This document shows positions 11,901-23,800 of a stretch of 64,000 bases of DNA, piece by piece. This stretch comes from Tulasnella sp. 424. Lineage: Eukaryota > Basidiomycota > Agaricomycetes > Cantharellales > Tulasnellaceae. The stretch covers positions 239,344 to 303,343 of the forward strand of contig WSUB01000034.1 of NCBI GenBank assembly GCA_019633425.1. The letters are read 5' to 3'. The notes under the pieces are model-generated. The model was not told where the DNA came from. It saw only the letters and a program-made list of their open reading frames with translations, and ran no database searches. The translations under genes were made by a program, and so were the position numbers. Each line of letters begins with the position of its first letter. Positions within the stretch are counted from its first letter, which is position 1.

Positions 11901-14160
11901 ATCCCGGAGAGCACGATGAGGATTCTTGAGGTATGTTCCGAAGCTGGTCCTGCTTGGAGACTCAGTCACTCACGTGAGGCTTCAAGTTAGCGGAGGCCGC
12001 TACGCAACTGAGCGACCTCATTACTTTATCGTTTGACCATGGATTCGGACCCATTCGTGAGTTTCCTGAACCAAGGGGGAGCCCCTATAGCGGACAGCTG
12101 ACGTATGGCCTCGGATAGAATCACTGGCTCATTATGCTAACCGCGTCCGACAAAGGATTCCGGAAGAGCTTCATGCAAGAAGTGACCACATTGCTCAAGC
12201 TACCATACAAGCGGCCAAACCCGAACTCCTTGGCTTTATCGCCACCCAATTGAACAATGGACAACTCCCTCGCGGAAACATGATCCCATTGCAACCCCCC
12301 TGTCCAGCTCAACGTACCGTCCTCATGAACTCAACCTCTGCCAAGGGCAATACCACATCAAACATGAATCCTGCTACGAAGCCCACTGTCGAATTCGCCG
12401 TCGATGTTCTCTTGCAATCTATCCAGGATGAAAACAAAACCGCGCTGGAAGCCATGAGGTCCGTTTAATCCGAGCGGTGTCTGCTTGACGGCTTAACTCT
12501 GACAAAGTTCTGGCTCTATTCGGTATAAAGACGCCTGCCAAGTAATCAAAGAGACTACAAAAATGATACTGCAATGCTCGGTCACGTTGACAGCTATGCG
12601 GGCGCCATCAAGTCAACACTCGATGACGTTCAGCGGCATCTCCTCGACAAGATGTCGGCGCTCCACAAAGAACACAACAGAATGATACCATTACATCGAC
12701 TTCCAATCGAAATGTTTGTTCAAATAATTACTGGAGCGTTGGAACCCTTCCAGATCTACTTTCGGGCTCAGACACACCTCGGACGGCTTCTCACGCTTTG
12801 CAATGTCTGCAAGCGATGGAGGGACGTTATCGGCGGCACACCATCACTATGGGCTACCATTGACGTCCGAGACCCCCCAGCTCTCACCTCTGTTGCGATT
12901 TCTCGCTCATCGAACCACCCTCTTAACGTTATCGGTGCATCGTCGTATGGCCCCCCAAAGTATTGGGATCACCCGGTCGGATCGAAACGATTTGAAAACC
13001 TAGCAATTGTGCATTCTAGAAGATGGCGCTTCGTCCAACTTGTAGTGGCATCTTCTGAGGACGCACAGGCTCTCATCAACGCGCCCGCACCCCGCTTGCG
13101 GAGCCTCGAGGTGAAATCCACGGTACAATGTAGGGTCAATTTCCAGACCGGAAGCAGCATACTTCAGGAAGCCGGTCCCCGCCTTCGCCGTCTTACGTTG
13201 CACGGATTGGCAATCCCATGGCGCTCCTGTATGCTGCATGACCTACGATACCTTTCCATCTCAGGCCTGGACGAATTCGCTCCATCCTGTGAGGAGATCT
13301 TAGGAGTACTGCGGACGTGTCATGCCCTGCTGGAAGTGGATCTCGGACTTAGGCCAGCAGCGACTGTCGAGCCATCCAAAAAGGAATGTCCTTTCACGTT
13401 AACCCAACTTTGTTCCATGTCATTCCAGCTTCTTAGCCCATCTTGGGCCTCTGTCCTTCTAGAAACCATCAGTACACCTTCCGTTCGGCACGTCTCCCTC
13501 GATCTCGACTTCTCAGGTGCAGGATCCATGCTCTCTTCAATCATGAAAAGAGTTTGTGCGCTCTTGCCCACAGTCATCAATACACCATACAAAGTGGTAA
13601 TCTCGGCCTCCCAAACCCATCTAGAGTGGTCCTGTTATTCAACGGGGATGGTTCGTGGTGGATGGAGTTTTCATGTCACGGCGTGGAATAGGCCCGTGAA
13701 TGAGATACTGGAAGCGATTTCGCTCAAAAAGGATGCCAATAGATTTCCACCGGAGTCCATCACATTCGATTTCGATGGGCTTATCCATTCGGAGTTCTCC
13801 GCGTCCTTGCGGAAGCTGGACGGCGTAGACCGCATCCTTCAACTCGGAGCGACCTGTTGTGATCTCGAACCCCTTTTCACATACATGTCCAGTGCCGCAA
13901 CGGGTCACGGGTGGGGATTGCCAGAATTGGAGAAACTCTTCATATACGATTGTGACTATGACCCGGCACAGCTGTTACACATGGTCTTAAATCGGTACGA
14001 GGGAGACGGGGATGGAGTCTCGGATGGAGGTCGTCCCCCTCCATTTAAACGTTTAGAGATAAGTCATGCTCCGGATGAAGCTGACGAAGATACCCTTGGA
14101 TTGGTGGAGGATATCGTAGGAGCCGATTGTTTTCAGTTTGATGAAGATTGGGAGCGATGA
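8910..14160 (+). CDS. candidate chimera 1: LIM-binding-domain protein fused in frame to F-box B
   Basis: Exons 8910-10879, 10953-11037, 11096-11201, 11260-11930, 11987-12056, 12119-12458, 12531-14160; 1623 residues, no stop at any join. Exons 1-6 match the intact LIM-binding gene at 40384 (same intron positions and phases) but lack its first ~135 residues, including the Gln-rich start. The first residues, MNPTT, instead come from the F-box gene start (MNPAT). Residues to ~656 are Gly/Met/Gln/Pro-rich. The LIM-binding core spans ~658-960 (LGQGVIRMLEFSS, YWGALVDDFFVP, GVTSIHLTLNAVRESCP). After NNGQLPRGNM the frame passes through the former F-box leader (~25 residues) into MNPATKPTVEF and the whole F-box/LRR protein. 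LDB/PtaB proteins scaffold transcription factors, while F-box proteins bind Skp1, so a fused adaptor is conceivable. The alternative is two separate transcripts, with F-box B starting at 12364. Only transcript data can decide. Confidence 0.6.
12364..14160 (+). CDS. F-box/leucine-rich protein, array copy B (module of chimera 1 or separate gene)
   Basis: If translated alone: exons 12364-12458 and 12531-14160, 574 residues, starting MNPATKPTVEFAVDVLLQSI. It has the same coiled coil, F-box (PLHRLPIEMFVQIITGAL) and leucine-rich region as copy A, with all frames open. It lacks the GAACCGTGAGAG upstream box within 100 bp because the LIM-binding segment replaces that part of its promoter. About 75 bp of the old leader remains. 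Independent expression would therefore need a promoter inside the LIM-binding part. Compared with copy A it has lost six residues after the F-box (the HPSQP part of the loop). Confidence 0.75.
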
Positions 14161-14502
14161 ACAGAATGCTTCCCATGATCCCCAGAGTCGTTCCAACAAG
14201 TTGCGGTGCGCTTTGTTGGCAGATCGGACTTAGTTACTAGTCTTTAATTCAGCTTTCCGTGTCTGTTACATGTCCTTATTTTGGTTCGGACGAAGAACCG
14301 TGTACAAAAACGATTGAGTTGTCTTAAATTTGGCCCGGTCCCTCTCTGACCGATTAGGTTCAGGTTTAGTGAACATTGATAGCAAATTAGTGATCCAGGT
14401 AAGTTCAAATACAAATATCTTGGTATGTCGTAAGATGTCATTTGGAAGTCTCTTACTCAACCAGCTGAAGGGGTCGCTTGGCTCGATGGACGTGACTTTG
14501 AC
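14161..14502. other. duplicated 3' flank of F-box unit, no gene
   Basis: Similar to 20222-20594 and 25867-26230 (words such as CAACAAGTTG, TTTTGGTTCGGA, GTGTACAAAA). It is the former spacer between the F-box gene and TTC27. Confidence 0.6.
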
Positions 14503-14618
14503 AAGAAAGCCGTACAGCCTTGCAACCACCCCACTCAGAGAAGATGAATACGCGTTACCTGAATGCGATTCCAAGAGTTTTAGGATCAAATTCTGCTGCC
14601 GATGCGGTCCTCAACACC
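14503..14618 (+). pseudogene. dead 5' fragment of TTC27 after F-box B
   Basis: Matches 26230-26370, the start region of the intact TTC27 gene (GACTTTGACA, CCTTGCAACCA, CTCAGAGAAG, GCGATTCCAAGA, GATGCGGTCCTC). The start codon is lost in a small deletion and the match ends about 35 codons in. A leftover of the unit's right edge. Confidence 0.7.
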
Positions 14619-15639
14619 GGGGGGTTGGGGGTGGGATGACGGGAGAGAGGCGTCTAGCTGGTGGAAACGTTGGGGGTGGGAGTGACGGAATCCTAAATTG
14701 GCCTGTTTACTTGAACGCTGTCAACTTTTTAGCATTCCCCGTCGCAGAGGCTATCCGTGTACTACTCTCACTCCGCCAAACTACTGAAATTTCCGCAAAC
14801 ACCAGCTAATCTCCTCAGTCAAAGAGAGCCGAACCACTATTCATACGCAGAAGCCGTCTCTTGGGCCATTCCAAGTCCAGGCCGGCCTGCTCCCATTCCC
14901 AGGAAGAAGGATGAGCAAAGAGACAATTCATGAAGCTCAATTCATGAAGCCATGGCATGAGCTTGTTGAGGACGGGCTCCCGGGAACGTCACGGGTTAGG
15001 CACACCCAAAATCAAGTATCGGTCATTCAGCGCTTTCTAGCTCAACCGAAATGCATTATAACAGATGTGTGTCGCTTCAGGCGGTATACTGGATACATTT
15101 TTTATAATCTCTTCTACTTGAGGTCTGCGGATGGCTGCATCCTCAGGACCCTCTTCCACTCGCGCGAACAACCACCGGACTCGGTCTGTCTTCATGAGTC
15201 GAGAAAGCGCCACACTGGGCGGCTGCAAGAAAACGCTTGGGACTACCGAATTGGCCTGCAATTTTGGAACCCGCTTATGCAACTCTCATATTTGAAACGG
15301 CCTGCCAGGTTCGTTTGCTCAGGGCGCGGAAATACCCTTCCTCAATTCTAGCTGAATATGGCAGGGCGCTCGCTGTACTAGGGCAGCTTACGTGACCTGC
15401 GATAGAATCTTTGTGCATGGTCGATTTTACTCGCGATGCGCCAAACTGCAGTATGTGTGTTCTCGGCGTCTTCACGGTCGTTCTAGCTGACGTTCATCTA
15501 ATGGGTTCCGTCAACAAGGCTTTTATCGAGAGACGAGATTATATAAGAGGATCCTTCCAGACCTTTCGATCAGGCTTGTTTCTCAACTCCCTCTTAGCAA
15601 ACATCATGAGTGTGGGTGTTGGCGCTTCAAGTTTGAGCA
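14619..15639. other. low-content region with short open frames
   Basis: No confident gene. Short frames at 14911-15351 (+) and 15037-15282 (-) show some coding-like composition but no start, splice structure or domain I can recognise. It may be the decayed upstream part of the fragment at 15640. Confidence 0.4.
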
Positions 15640-16345
15640 GTTTTAGTGAACTATACTCCCAAAGGCGCCAATGCCGATGGAACATCAGAGATTGGTTTGT
15701 TCCACTCAAGGACAGACGTACCGAAACTGTGGTCGCTCTACGAAGCCTCCAAGTCGCAAGGGTTCACCAAACAGTCGGCCGAGCAACGTTTGTTGCCAAC
15801 CTTGAAAACTGCCAAGAGGGAGAATTCTATCGTAAGTGCCTTTCCTTCTAGATGCTTTGGTGTCTGTGAATCAATCGATATTAATTTACGTCGATATAGG
15901 TTGCAGATCAGGTCTGGGCATGGTTCAAAATGGATGCCACCCGTCACTGTCGGGAGGCCAATCGGCATCTGGCCGAGTACGAGTGTTGAACTTTTAAATG
16001 TGCGGGTCTTAGCTCACTGTGGCTTGTCAAAGTCTTTGGTTTAGGTTGCGCACAAGAGGCTGGAGGAAGGGAGATTATCCCCGCCCGGACCGGGATTGGG
16101 TCCGCCTCCTTGATAAGGGTTTCTACTCCCCGCCGAAGAATAACGAAGGTCAGTTAGCGTGTTACCTCGATCCTTTGGCGCTGAAAAGCTAATATCCAGT
16201 CGCTTTGAAGCATGGAACGCGACAATACGCTCCTTCGAAAAGCTCCTGTGCCGCCCTAAAGTCAAGGCGGGGAATCCGTCCAACAACACGCGGCCGTTCA
16301 CGCTCCATTCACGAAATACTTCCGCCCTACGCTGAAGCTGCAAAC
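15640..16345 (+). pseudogene. remnant of an unrecognised multi-exon gene
   Basis: Four exon-like pieces with fair splice signals: to 15832 (SRTDVPKLWSLYEASKSQGF), about 15900-15986 (VADQVWAWFKMDATRHCREA), about 16045-16147 (RTRGWRKGDYPRPDRDW), and about 16200-16345 (RFEAWNATIRSFEKLL, ending TLHSRNTSALR). The first three can be joined in frame. The fourth reads sensibly only in a frame that does not fit the preceding donor, and no N-terminal exon with a start is visible. So the gene is either broken or has borders I cannot see. The family is not recognised; the Trp/Arg-rich pieces suggest a globular protein. Confidence 0.35.
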
Positions 16346-18304
16346 CCGTTTCGGGAATTTATAGGGAACGGCGGGAACTCTTTAAAATCGGGATTCTCCG
16401 TTCCCCTAGACATCGTGGTCTGAGTTAACCTGCACTTGCTGCTCGCTCGTTCGAACTCAGATGTTAAACCCATAAACATCCCGAGAAGTTACCAATTTGA
16501 TATCCCTGGCGTTACACACGATCTCTCCATCCCAGGTCTCATCGATCAATGACGACCCGGCTCCAGGTCCATAATATGTCAGACATGCATGGCGCTACTT
16601 ATGTATCTCCAATATCTGTAACTCGATAATAGATACAAAGCGTAACAATACCGCTCTTAAAGAGGGATGGTCTGGGACTTTATTATGACAACGCGGGACC
16701 ACGGCGCTGGAAATGGGAAAATAGAGACACGGAGAGTAAGGGGACTTGGAGAGGAAGCAGTCAGTCAAAGAAACGGTTGACGGGAGGCAAACGAACCCGA
16801 GAAGCCCGTTTTGCACCTCTAGTACACCTTGTTGGCCGTCAAAATAGACGTTTCCAGGGCCCACCGCGAGGAGGTCAGGTGTATATATGTCGGGCCCCGC
16901 CTTGAATACCTGGAAAATGCAAAGGACATGATATTCGTTAGCCACATGATTCTTGTTACATTCCATGTCACGTATCTTTTATCAACCTTCCAATTTACGC
17001 GGACAAACGGCGACTAGCCGACGATTGGTGTGGACTGTCGAGCGATGGCCCATATACAGGGAGTTATCCCATGGTCCACCCTACAAAGATGGCAGCAAGA
17101 AGTGAGCACAAAGAGAGCACCGTAGTGCAACGAGGCGTACTCACCACTCCAGTGACTCACTCCAGCTGTTTACCCGGTGAACGGTCACGGGGCCGTCAGT
17201 CGCGTTGTCGGTACAACAGCTCTGGAGGTACCGGCAGACACGACCAGTAGCTTCGTAATGCCCACCGGGGACTGGACTCCTTCCATGGAAGTTGACCTTT
17301 GCTTATATCTAAAGATAGATTGCCACGAGGAGTAGATATCAGTCTGGACTTTCGACGAGACTGGCATCGAGAACAACCAAAAACGTACCCAACACATTCC
17401 TGGACTCTTCGAGCAGAACGCAACGTTGATTCTCCGATGAGAAGTTGGATGCTGGGGAATGGGGGTTGAAAGATAAAGGGTGAGGGTTCCCTTTAAAAGA
17501 CCCGCGTTTGCCCCTGTTTACTGAGAAGGGATGACGTTATTCATCGGTTGTGATATAAATGCTGCCCGTCCGCAACGAGCCGGCTTCAGCTCTCTAAGTT
17601 CCAATCATATATATGTTTTTCGAAAACGGTGTGAGATGCTGGTTGGTGCTTCCCTAGCCCTCCCATCCCTCGCCCGTGGGGTTCAGACTTCCCAAACCTT
17701 AGACCGATAACATCGGACAACTCTTGGTCGATATCCGCTCCAAAAGTGCCAAAATAATCACTATTTTATACAATATATTTGCGAGAAACCATGTATATAT
17801 GTGCCCTATCTTAAGCCACTGACACGGGCCTTGACAGCGTGATCGCCCGTTCACCTCGGTTCCCCCCCTCCGTGAAGCCGGGCGGATCGTATTTAAATTA
17901 TTAGGGTAGATTCTAGAGTGTACCTATGCGAATTGATTTTCATGCGGCACCCTCCGAAAGGGCTTCTGCGGGTCAGAGGTCTCTGCCTTCCCCACACTTT
18001 GATTTATCTTGCTGGAGCTATCAGCTGACGGTCGCAGAAGAGCGGTACACTGAGTAGCGAAACTCCTCGTCACTTACTGCAATGGCACTGTGCGCAAAGC
18101 TTCGGTACGATATAGCAAGTTAGTCTCCAGAGAAAGACGAGCGTTTAGGCGGCTGTCACGAACGCGAGGCTTCGCCCTTTGTTGGAATGTTTGCTCCCGG
18201 ATTGTACCTGGACTAACCCATCCTCTGTCGTTGGGACAATGACGTTGCATCCTAAATTTGACCACCCGCTTGAACGCCTTCCGGGGGGAGTGCTGAAATC
18301 TACC
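16346..18304. other. gene-poor spacer with possible minus-strand coding remnants
   Basis: Nearly 2 kb without a gene I can support. On the minus strand two stretches look coding-like: about 16770-16895 (AGPDIYTPDLLAVGPGNVYF, then VQNGLLGFVCLPST) preceded by a CAG acceptor, and about 16465-16580 (YYGPGAGSSLIDETWDGEIV). They do not join into one frame. They could be remains of a secreted protein. 17500-18240 shows nothing. Confidence 0.35.
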
Positions 18305-18332
18305 GAACCGTGAGAGGGTCGACAAGCCACCG
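18305..18332 (+). promoter_or_regulatory. shared upstream box, before F-box C
   Basis: Copy of the GAACCGTGAGAG...GACAAGCCACCG element about 80 bp before the ATG at 18413, in the same position as in copy A. Confidence 0.45.
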
Positions 18333-18412
18333 CGGTCGTCATCCTATTGCAATCCCTTGTCCAGCTTAGGGTATCGTCTTTGACATCTGCCAAGGGCCGT
18401 ACCACATCAGAC

Positions 18413-20221
18413 ATGAATCCTGCTACGAAGCCAACTGTCGAGTTTGTTGTCGATATTCTCTTACGATCTATCCAGGACGAAAACGAAAACGCGCTGGGGG
18501 CGATGAGGTCCGTTTAATCCCGGCGGTGTCTGCTCGACAGCCTGATTCTGACAAAGTTCTGGCTCTATTTGATTTGAAGGCGCTTGTTAGTTAATCCCGG
18601 AAACCCAGAAATTGACACCGCAATGCTCGGTCACGTTGACGGCTATGTGGGCGCCATCCAGTCAACACTCGATGACGTTCAGCGACATCTTCTCGACAAG
18701 ATGTCAGCGTTCCACAAAGCACACAACAGAATGATACCATTACATCGGCTTCCAATTGAAGTTTTTGTCCAAATAATTACTGGAGCGTTGGAACCCTTCC
18801 AGACCTACCCTTGGTCCGGGACATCCGCAAAACGCCTTCTTACTCTTTGCCGGGTCTGCAACCGATGGAAGGATGTTATCGACCGCACACCATCACTATG
18901 GGCCACCATTGATATCCGAGACCCAGCAGCTCTCACCGCTCTCGCGGTTTCTCGCTCATCCAATCATCCTCTAAACATTATCGGCACACCGTCGTCCAGC
19001 AGCCCGAATTATTGGAGCTATCCTACGGCAGGATGGACGCAGTTTAAAAATACAGTCATGATGCAGTCTACAAGATGGCGCTCTATCCGACTTGTAGTTG
19101 CATCTCCCAAGGACGCACAGGCTCTCATAAACGCGCCTGCACCGCGCTTGCAGAGCCTGGAAGTGAAATCCATGGAACAGTGTAGGGTCAACCTCCAGAG
19201 TGGAAGCGGTATACTCCAGGAAGCCGGTCCTCGCCTTCGTCGTCTTGCGTTGCATGGATTGGCCATCCCATGGCGAGCTTGTATGCTGCATAACCTACGA
19301 TACCTTTCCATCTCAGGCCTGGACGAATTCGCTCCATCCTGTGAGGAAATCTTGGGAGTACTGCGGATGTGTCATGCCTTGGTGGAAGTGAACCTGGCAC
19401 TTGAGCCAGCAGCGAATCTCGAGCCATTCCAAGAGGAACGTCCTTTCACCTTAACCCAACTTCGTTCCATGACATTCGACTCTCATAACTCCCCCTGGCC
19501 CTTTCCCCTCCTGGAAACCATCAGTACACCGTCCGTTCGGCACGTCTCTCTCGATCTCGACTTCTCAGGTGCAGAATCCCTGTTCCCTTCGATCATGAAA
19601 AGAGTTCGTGGGCTCTTGTCGACGGTCATTGATTCACCATATAATATGACAATATCTACATACCAAACCCATCTGGAGTGGGCCTGTCATCCAAGTGAGA
19701 TAGGTCTCGATGAATGGAGCTTCAATGTCACGGCGTGGACCGAAAGCCAAGGCCTGGACGAGATATTGGAAGCGATTTTGGTTGAAAGGGATGCCAATAG
19801 ATTTGCGCCGAGGTCCATCGCAATCGATTTAAATGGGCCTATTCATTCGGGATTTTCCGCGGCCTTGGGGAAGTTGGACGGTGTAGACAGCATCCTTGAA
19901 TTCGCAGCACTCAGTTGTGATCTCGATCCCCTTTTCACATACATGTCCAGTGCCACAACGGGTCACGGATGGGGATTGCCAGAGTTGCAGAAACTCATCA
20001 TATACGATTGTGCCTATGACCCGGCAAAACTGCTCGACATGGTCTTAAGTCGGTACGGAGGAGAAGGGGACGGCATTTCGGATGGGGGAGGTCGTCCCCC
20101 TCCATTTAAACGTATAGAGATAAGTCATGCTCCGGGTGAAGCTGACGAAGATACCCTTGGATTGGTGGAGGATATTGTAGGAGATGATTGTTTTATGCTT
20201 GAGGAAGATATAGAGCGATGA
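18413..20221 (+). CDS. F-box/leucine-rich protein, array copy C
   Basis: Exons 18413-18507 and 18580-20221; 578 residues. The intron lies at the same place as in A, B and D. The acceptor sequence has drifted (TTTGAAG instead of TATAAAG) but stays functional and in frame. Parts: MNPATKPTVEFVVDILLRSI, coiled coil (LDDVQRHLLDKMSAFHK), F-box (LHRLPIEVFVQIITGAL, then CRVCNRWKDVIDRTPSLWATI), leucine-rich tail ending in an acidic LEEDIER. It is the most diverged of the four in the middle of the LRR region (for example WSYPTAGWTQFKNTVMMQ replaces the A/B/D sequence), which fits relaxed or diversifying selection on the substrate-binding face. Function in SCF ubiquitin ligation is inferred from the family only. 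Confidence 0.85.
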
Positions 20222-20594
20222 ACCGGTCGTCTCCTTCTCCCCTTCCCATGATTCCTATAGTCACTACAACAGGTTGTGGTGCACCTTGTTGGAAAATCGG
20301 ACTTAATTACTGGTTCCTGATTTACCTTGTTGTGTCTGTTACGTATGTTCATTTTGGTTCGGATGAAGAACCATATACAAAAGCTTCAGCTGTCTCGAGT
20401 TTGGCCCGGTCCCCGGGCCTCCACGACCTATAAGAGGCGGTGACAGTGAACGTTGACAGCGCGTTAGTGACTAAGTTATGTGAAAATTCAGACGTATTGG
20501 TATGTCGTAGGATGTGATTTGGGAGTCTCCCACCCAGCCAGCTGGAGGGGTGGAGGAATTTGAAATGAACTTTTCACTCGACTCGGAGGGACGT

Positions 20595-20694
20595 GACTTT
20601 GATAAGAAAGCCCGCACCATTCACCATGTCCACAGGCCTTGCAACCACCGGGCTTAGAGAAGCCTTAATGCGAATTTCAAAGTTACTGTTGTAA
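20595..20694 (+). pseudogene. dead 5' fragment of TTC27 after F-box C
   Basis: Keeps the leader (GTGACTTTGATAAGAAAG), the start codon and a frame beginning MSTGLATTGLREAL that then diverges and stops after 22 codons. The intact gene begins MSTSLATIALREAEYALLQ. It marks the right edge of unit C. Confidence 0.7.
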
Positions 20695-20763
20695 CTACAA
20701 GCAACCCCCGGCCGCTCCTCCAGCGACGTTGCAAGCTAGTCGCAATGCAGGCAGAAAACCACC

Positions 20764-20791
20764 GAACCGTGAGAGAATCGACAAGCCACCG
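20764..20791 (+). promoter_or_regulatory. shared upstream box, before chimeric copy 2
   Basis: Copy of the GAACCGTGAGAG...GACAAGCCACCG element, here before the LIM-binding copy of unit D, followed by an F-box-type leader and ATG at 20887. Confidence 0.45.
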
Positions 20792-20886
20792 CTCACGCCC
20801 ACCTCGTTGCAATCTCCAAGTCTTGTCCAGCGCAAGGTACCGTCTTCATGAACGCAAACCCTACTAGGGACCATACCACATAAAAC

Positions 20887-23800
20887 ATGAATCCTACTAC
20901 GTCTCAGCAGAAGCAGTTGAACGCGATGGCGATGGCTGAAGGCATCCCTGGTTTCCCCATCGGCCGAGTACCAGGTCCGACCGGTGTGCCTGGATTATGC
21001 GTCGGTGGACAAATGGGAATGCGTCCAGGCGGGCCTAACGCTGCTGGAATGCCCGGAAATGCCATGGGTGGATTAGGCATGGTCAACAACATGGGTGCCA
21101 ACATGGGGGGCGCCATGGGTGGAATGAACGTCGGTGGTGCGCTTGGCGCCGGTGCCAGCGGCATGCACATCAACATCCCTCCAGGTCAACGGCAGCCCCC
21201 CGGTGTAGCCAACTTCGGAGGCAACCCAATGGCTATGGGAGGGCAGAACTGGCCTAATAGCGCCAATCCAGGGATGCAGCAGCGCGTAGTCTCCGGTCAA
21301 AATATTTTCGGTGGTCCGTCAGGGACCCCTGCAGGAGTGTTCAACCCGACCAATATTGGCATAAATACGGGCGCAGCAGCTGGCGCAGCTAGTGGCATTA
21401 GCTCACAAGGGATGATGGGCAGCGCCGCTAATCAGGCCAGTCAACTCCCTGGCGGAAACGTGGCCGCGATGGGCGTTCACCCCAATCACCAGACGATGCA
21501 GCTGATGGGCCAGCAGCAACATCCACAGCAGCAGCAACAACAACAAGGCCCACAAGGATCGAACATGCAGCAGGCTCATCAGATCTCTGGTCAACCTCGT
21601 CCACCATCCGGAAACACCGGCGCTCCCCGACCTCCGAATAACCCTTCCCTTGGCCGACCTCCAAGTACCGGGGCGCAACAATATCCGAACCAAACGGGTC
21701 GAACGCAGGCCGGGATTGTCTCTGGTATGGGTGGGATGGGCGTTATGCCTGGTGTGCTTGGAGGCGCTCCTGGCTCATCGCCCGCCCAGCACGGACAGCC
21801 TGGGAGCAACGGTCCAGGAGGTCCAGGTACTCATTCTATGGGGATACAGCAGATGACTTCTCAGCAGAACACTTGGAGTCAGCACACTCCAATGATAGGT
21901 CAGGCTCGACCTCCTCCTCGCCCACAACACGGTGGACCGCCCGGTCAGCAACCTCAACAGCAAGGTCCTCCATTCAGCCCTGGAGCTGGTTGTGTACCGA
22001 CACCGCAGATGAACCATCAGCTCCAACAGCAGCAACAGCGGATGATGCAGCAGCAGAGCCGGAGGCAACTAGGACAGCAGTTTGGGAACCAGGATATGAG
22101 CGGCGTCTCTCCAAACCTGACGGGCGGAGGACCTCAATCTCCGGCTCAAGGTCATCCTGCCAACCTAATCGCTACGCTATCCCAGCAAGCCGTGCGAGTC
22201 GAGTCCTACGCGAGCAATATCTCTTATCATGGTTCAGGGAACCTTAATCCCGCCGGTCTCGGCAATCAACCTCTTCAACAACCTGGTGTGCCATCATTTC
22301 AGCAGCAGCCTCCTCAGAATCCCGGAAACAGGCTTTCTCAATCTGGTCCTCACCCTTCCCCATCACCGATGGGACGACAAGGTGGCCCGCCTCAGCCCCC
22401 GCCGACGCGGTCGATGATCCAAGCGGAGAGTATGGGTGCTGGGAATCCGGTGACTGCTGGTGCTGGCACTGGACCTGGTCTGGATGTTTCGACTCCTGAT
22501 CCGTTGGACGTTGTGGGTTCACCTGGAGATGCACCAGGTGCGAATAGGCAGATGATGATGATGATGACTACCGCGCAGTATAAGTAAGTTTTTGGTTTGT
22601 TTTTTCGAGCGGCTGTTGGCTTGAGGTTACTGATTTTGCGGGTGGCTTTTTAGGATGGCGTCATTAACCCACATTGGGCTAGGTCAAGGTGTTATTAGGA
22701 TGTTGGAATTCAGTAGTGCGATGGCGAATGGGCATGGCGTACGTAGTTTCATGGCTGTGTTGGTCAAGGGATTTCTAACTTTTTGATCGATTCACAGCAA
22801 CCGTACCAGTATTGGGGTGCCCTCGTCGACGACTTTTTCGTTCCCAACAAAGGGTGTATGCGGATGACGTTGACGAAGGATGGTGCCGAAGTCAAACCTT
22901 TTGGTAAAGTTTTGTTGGTAAAGCGATCTGAATGACAGTTTGCTGATGGAAACTTTTGTTTAGAAATTTTCACCCCCACACTGCCTCGCTTTTTCTTCAG
23001 CTCGTTCTGTTCCGGCGTGACTTCCATCCATCTTACCCTGAACGCCGTCCGCGAAAGCTGCCCAGCTCCAGGAGAAAGCATCGTCGATTGCACCAACGCT
23101 TCGTTCACCTACACCTTTGACTCTGGCTATGTCGTCGTCCTCAGCGGTCCTCTTCGCGCCCACATCTACATCGTTCCGAATCAGGCGTCTCAAAGCACCG
23201 ATCGTCCTTCACATCAACCTCATCCCGAACAGGGTCAACCCGGTCCTGGCCACTCGCTCAAGTTCAATTATATCGAGTTCACCTCCAAGAAAGTCAGCAA
23301 AACCATCGACCCAAACGCCATCAAGGGCCCTCGAATGCTCCTGCCCTTCCCGGCGTCATCGGGGGTGTGGATCGAAGCTGAGAGTCCTATGAGTGTGATG
23401 AACGGCATGATGGGAGGGGATACGCCGGTAAATAGTTTGGTGAATGGGCATGAGAGCACCGGAAGCGGAGAAAGTTCTTCGCCGACATTGGTTAGCGGAA
23501 GTAGAACAGCGTCGAGTGCTAATACACTGATGGGAGGGCCAGGAGAGCGGGGTTGGGTGATGGAGAGAGTGTTCTTGCCTGCGGAGCCAGTGAACGCGTT
23601 CGGCATCCCGGAGAGCACGATGAGGATTCTTGAGGTATGTTCCAAAGTTGATCCCACTTGGAGACTCAGTCACTCACGTGAGGCTTCAAGTTAGCGGAGA
23701 GCGTTGCGCAACTGAGCGACCTCATTACTTTATCGTTTGACCATGGATTCGGTCCCATTCGTGAGTTTCCTGAACCAGGGGGAGCCCCTATAGCGGAAAG

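Larger units (their letters stand above)
8730..14640 (+). repeat. segmental duplication unit B (truncated LIM-binding copy + F-box B + TTC27 fragment)
   Basis: The unit matches 20700-26340 in order and exon structure: promoter box, LIM-binding copy, F-box gene, then TTC27 5' sequence. In this unit TTC27 is only a fragment, while in unit D it is intact. This shows that the chimeric pair was duplicated after it formed. Confidence 0.8.
18240..20694 (+). repeat. segmental duplication unit C (promoter, F-box C, TTC27 fragment)
   Basis: Matches unit A from its promoter (CCTAAATTTGACCACC..CTTGAACGCC) and unit D from the F-box gene on. The right end carries a TTC27 5' fragment and abuts the promoter of chimeric copy 2 at about 20700, so C and D are head-to-tail neighbours. 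Confidence 0.75.
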
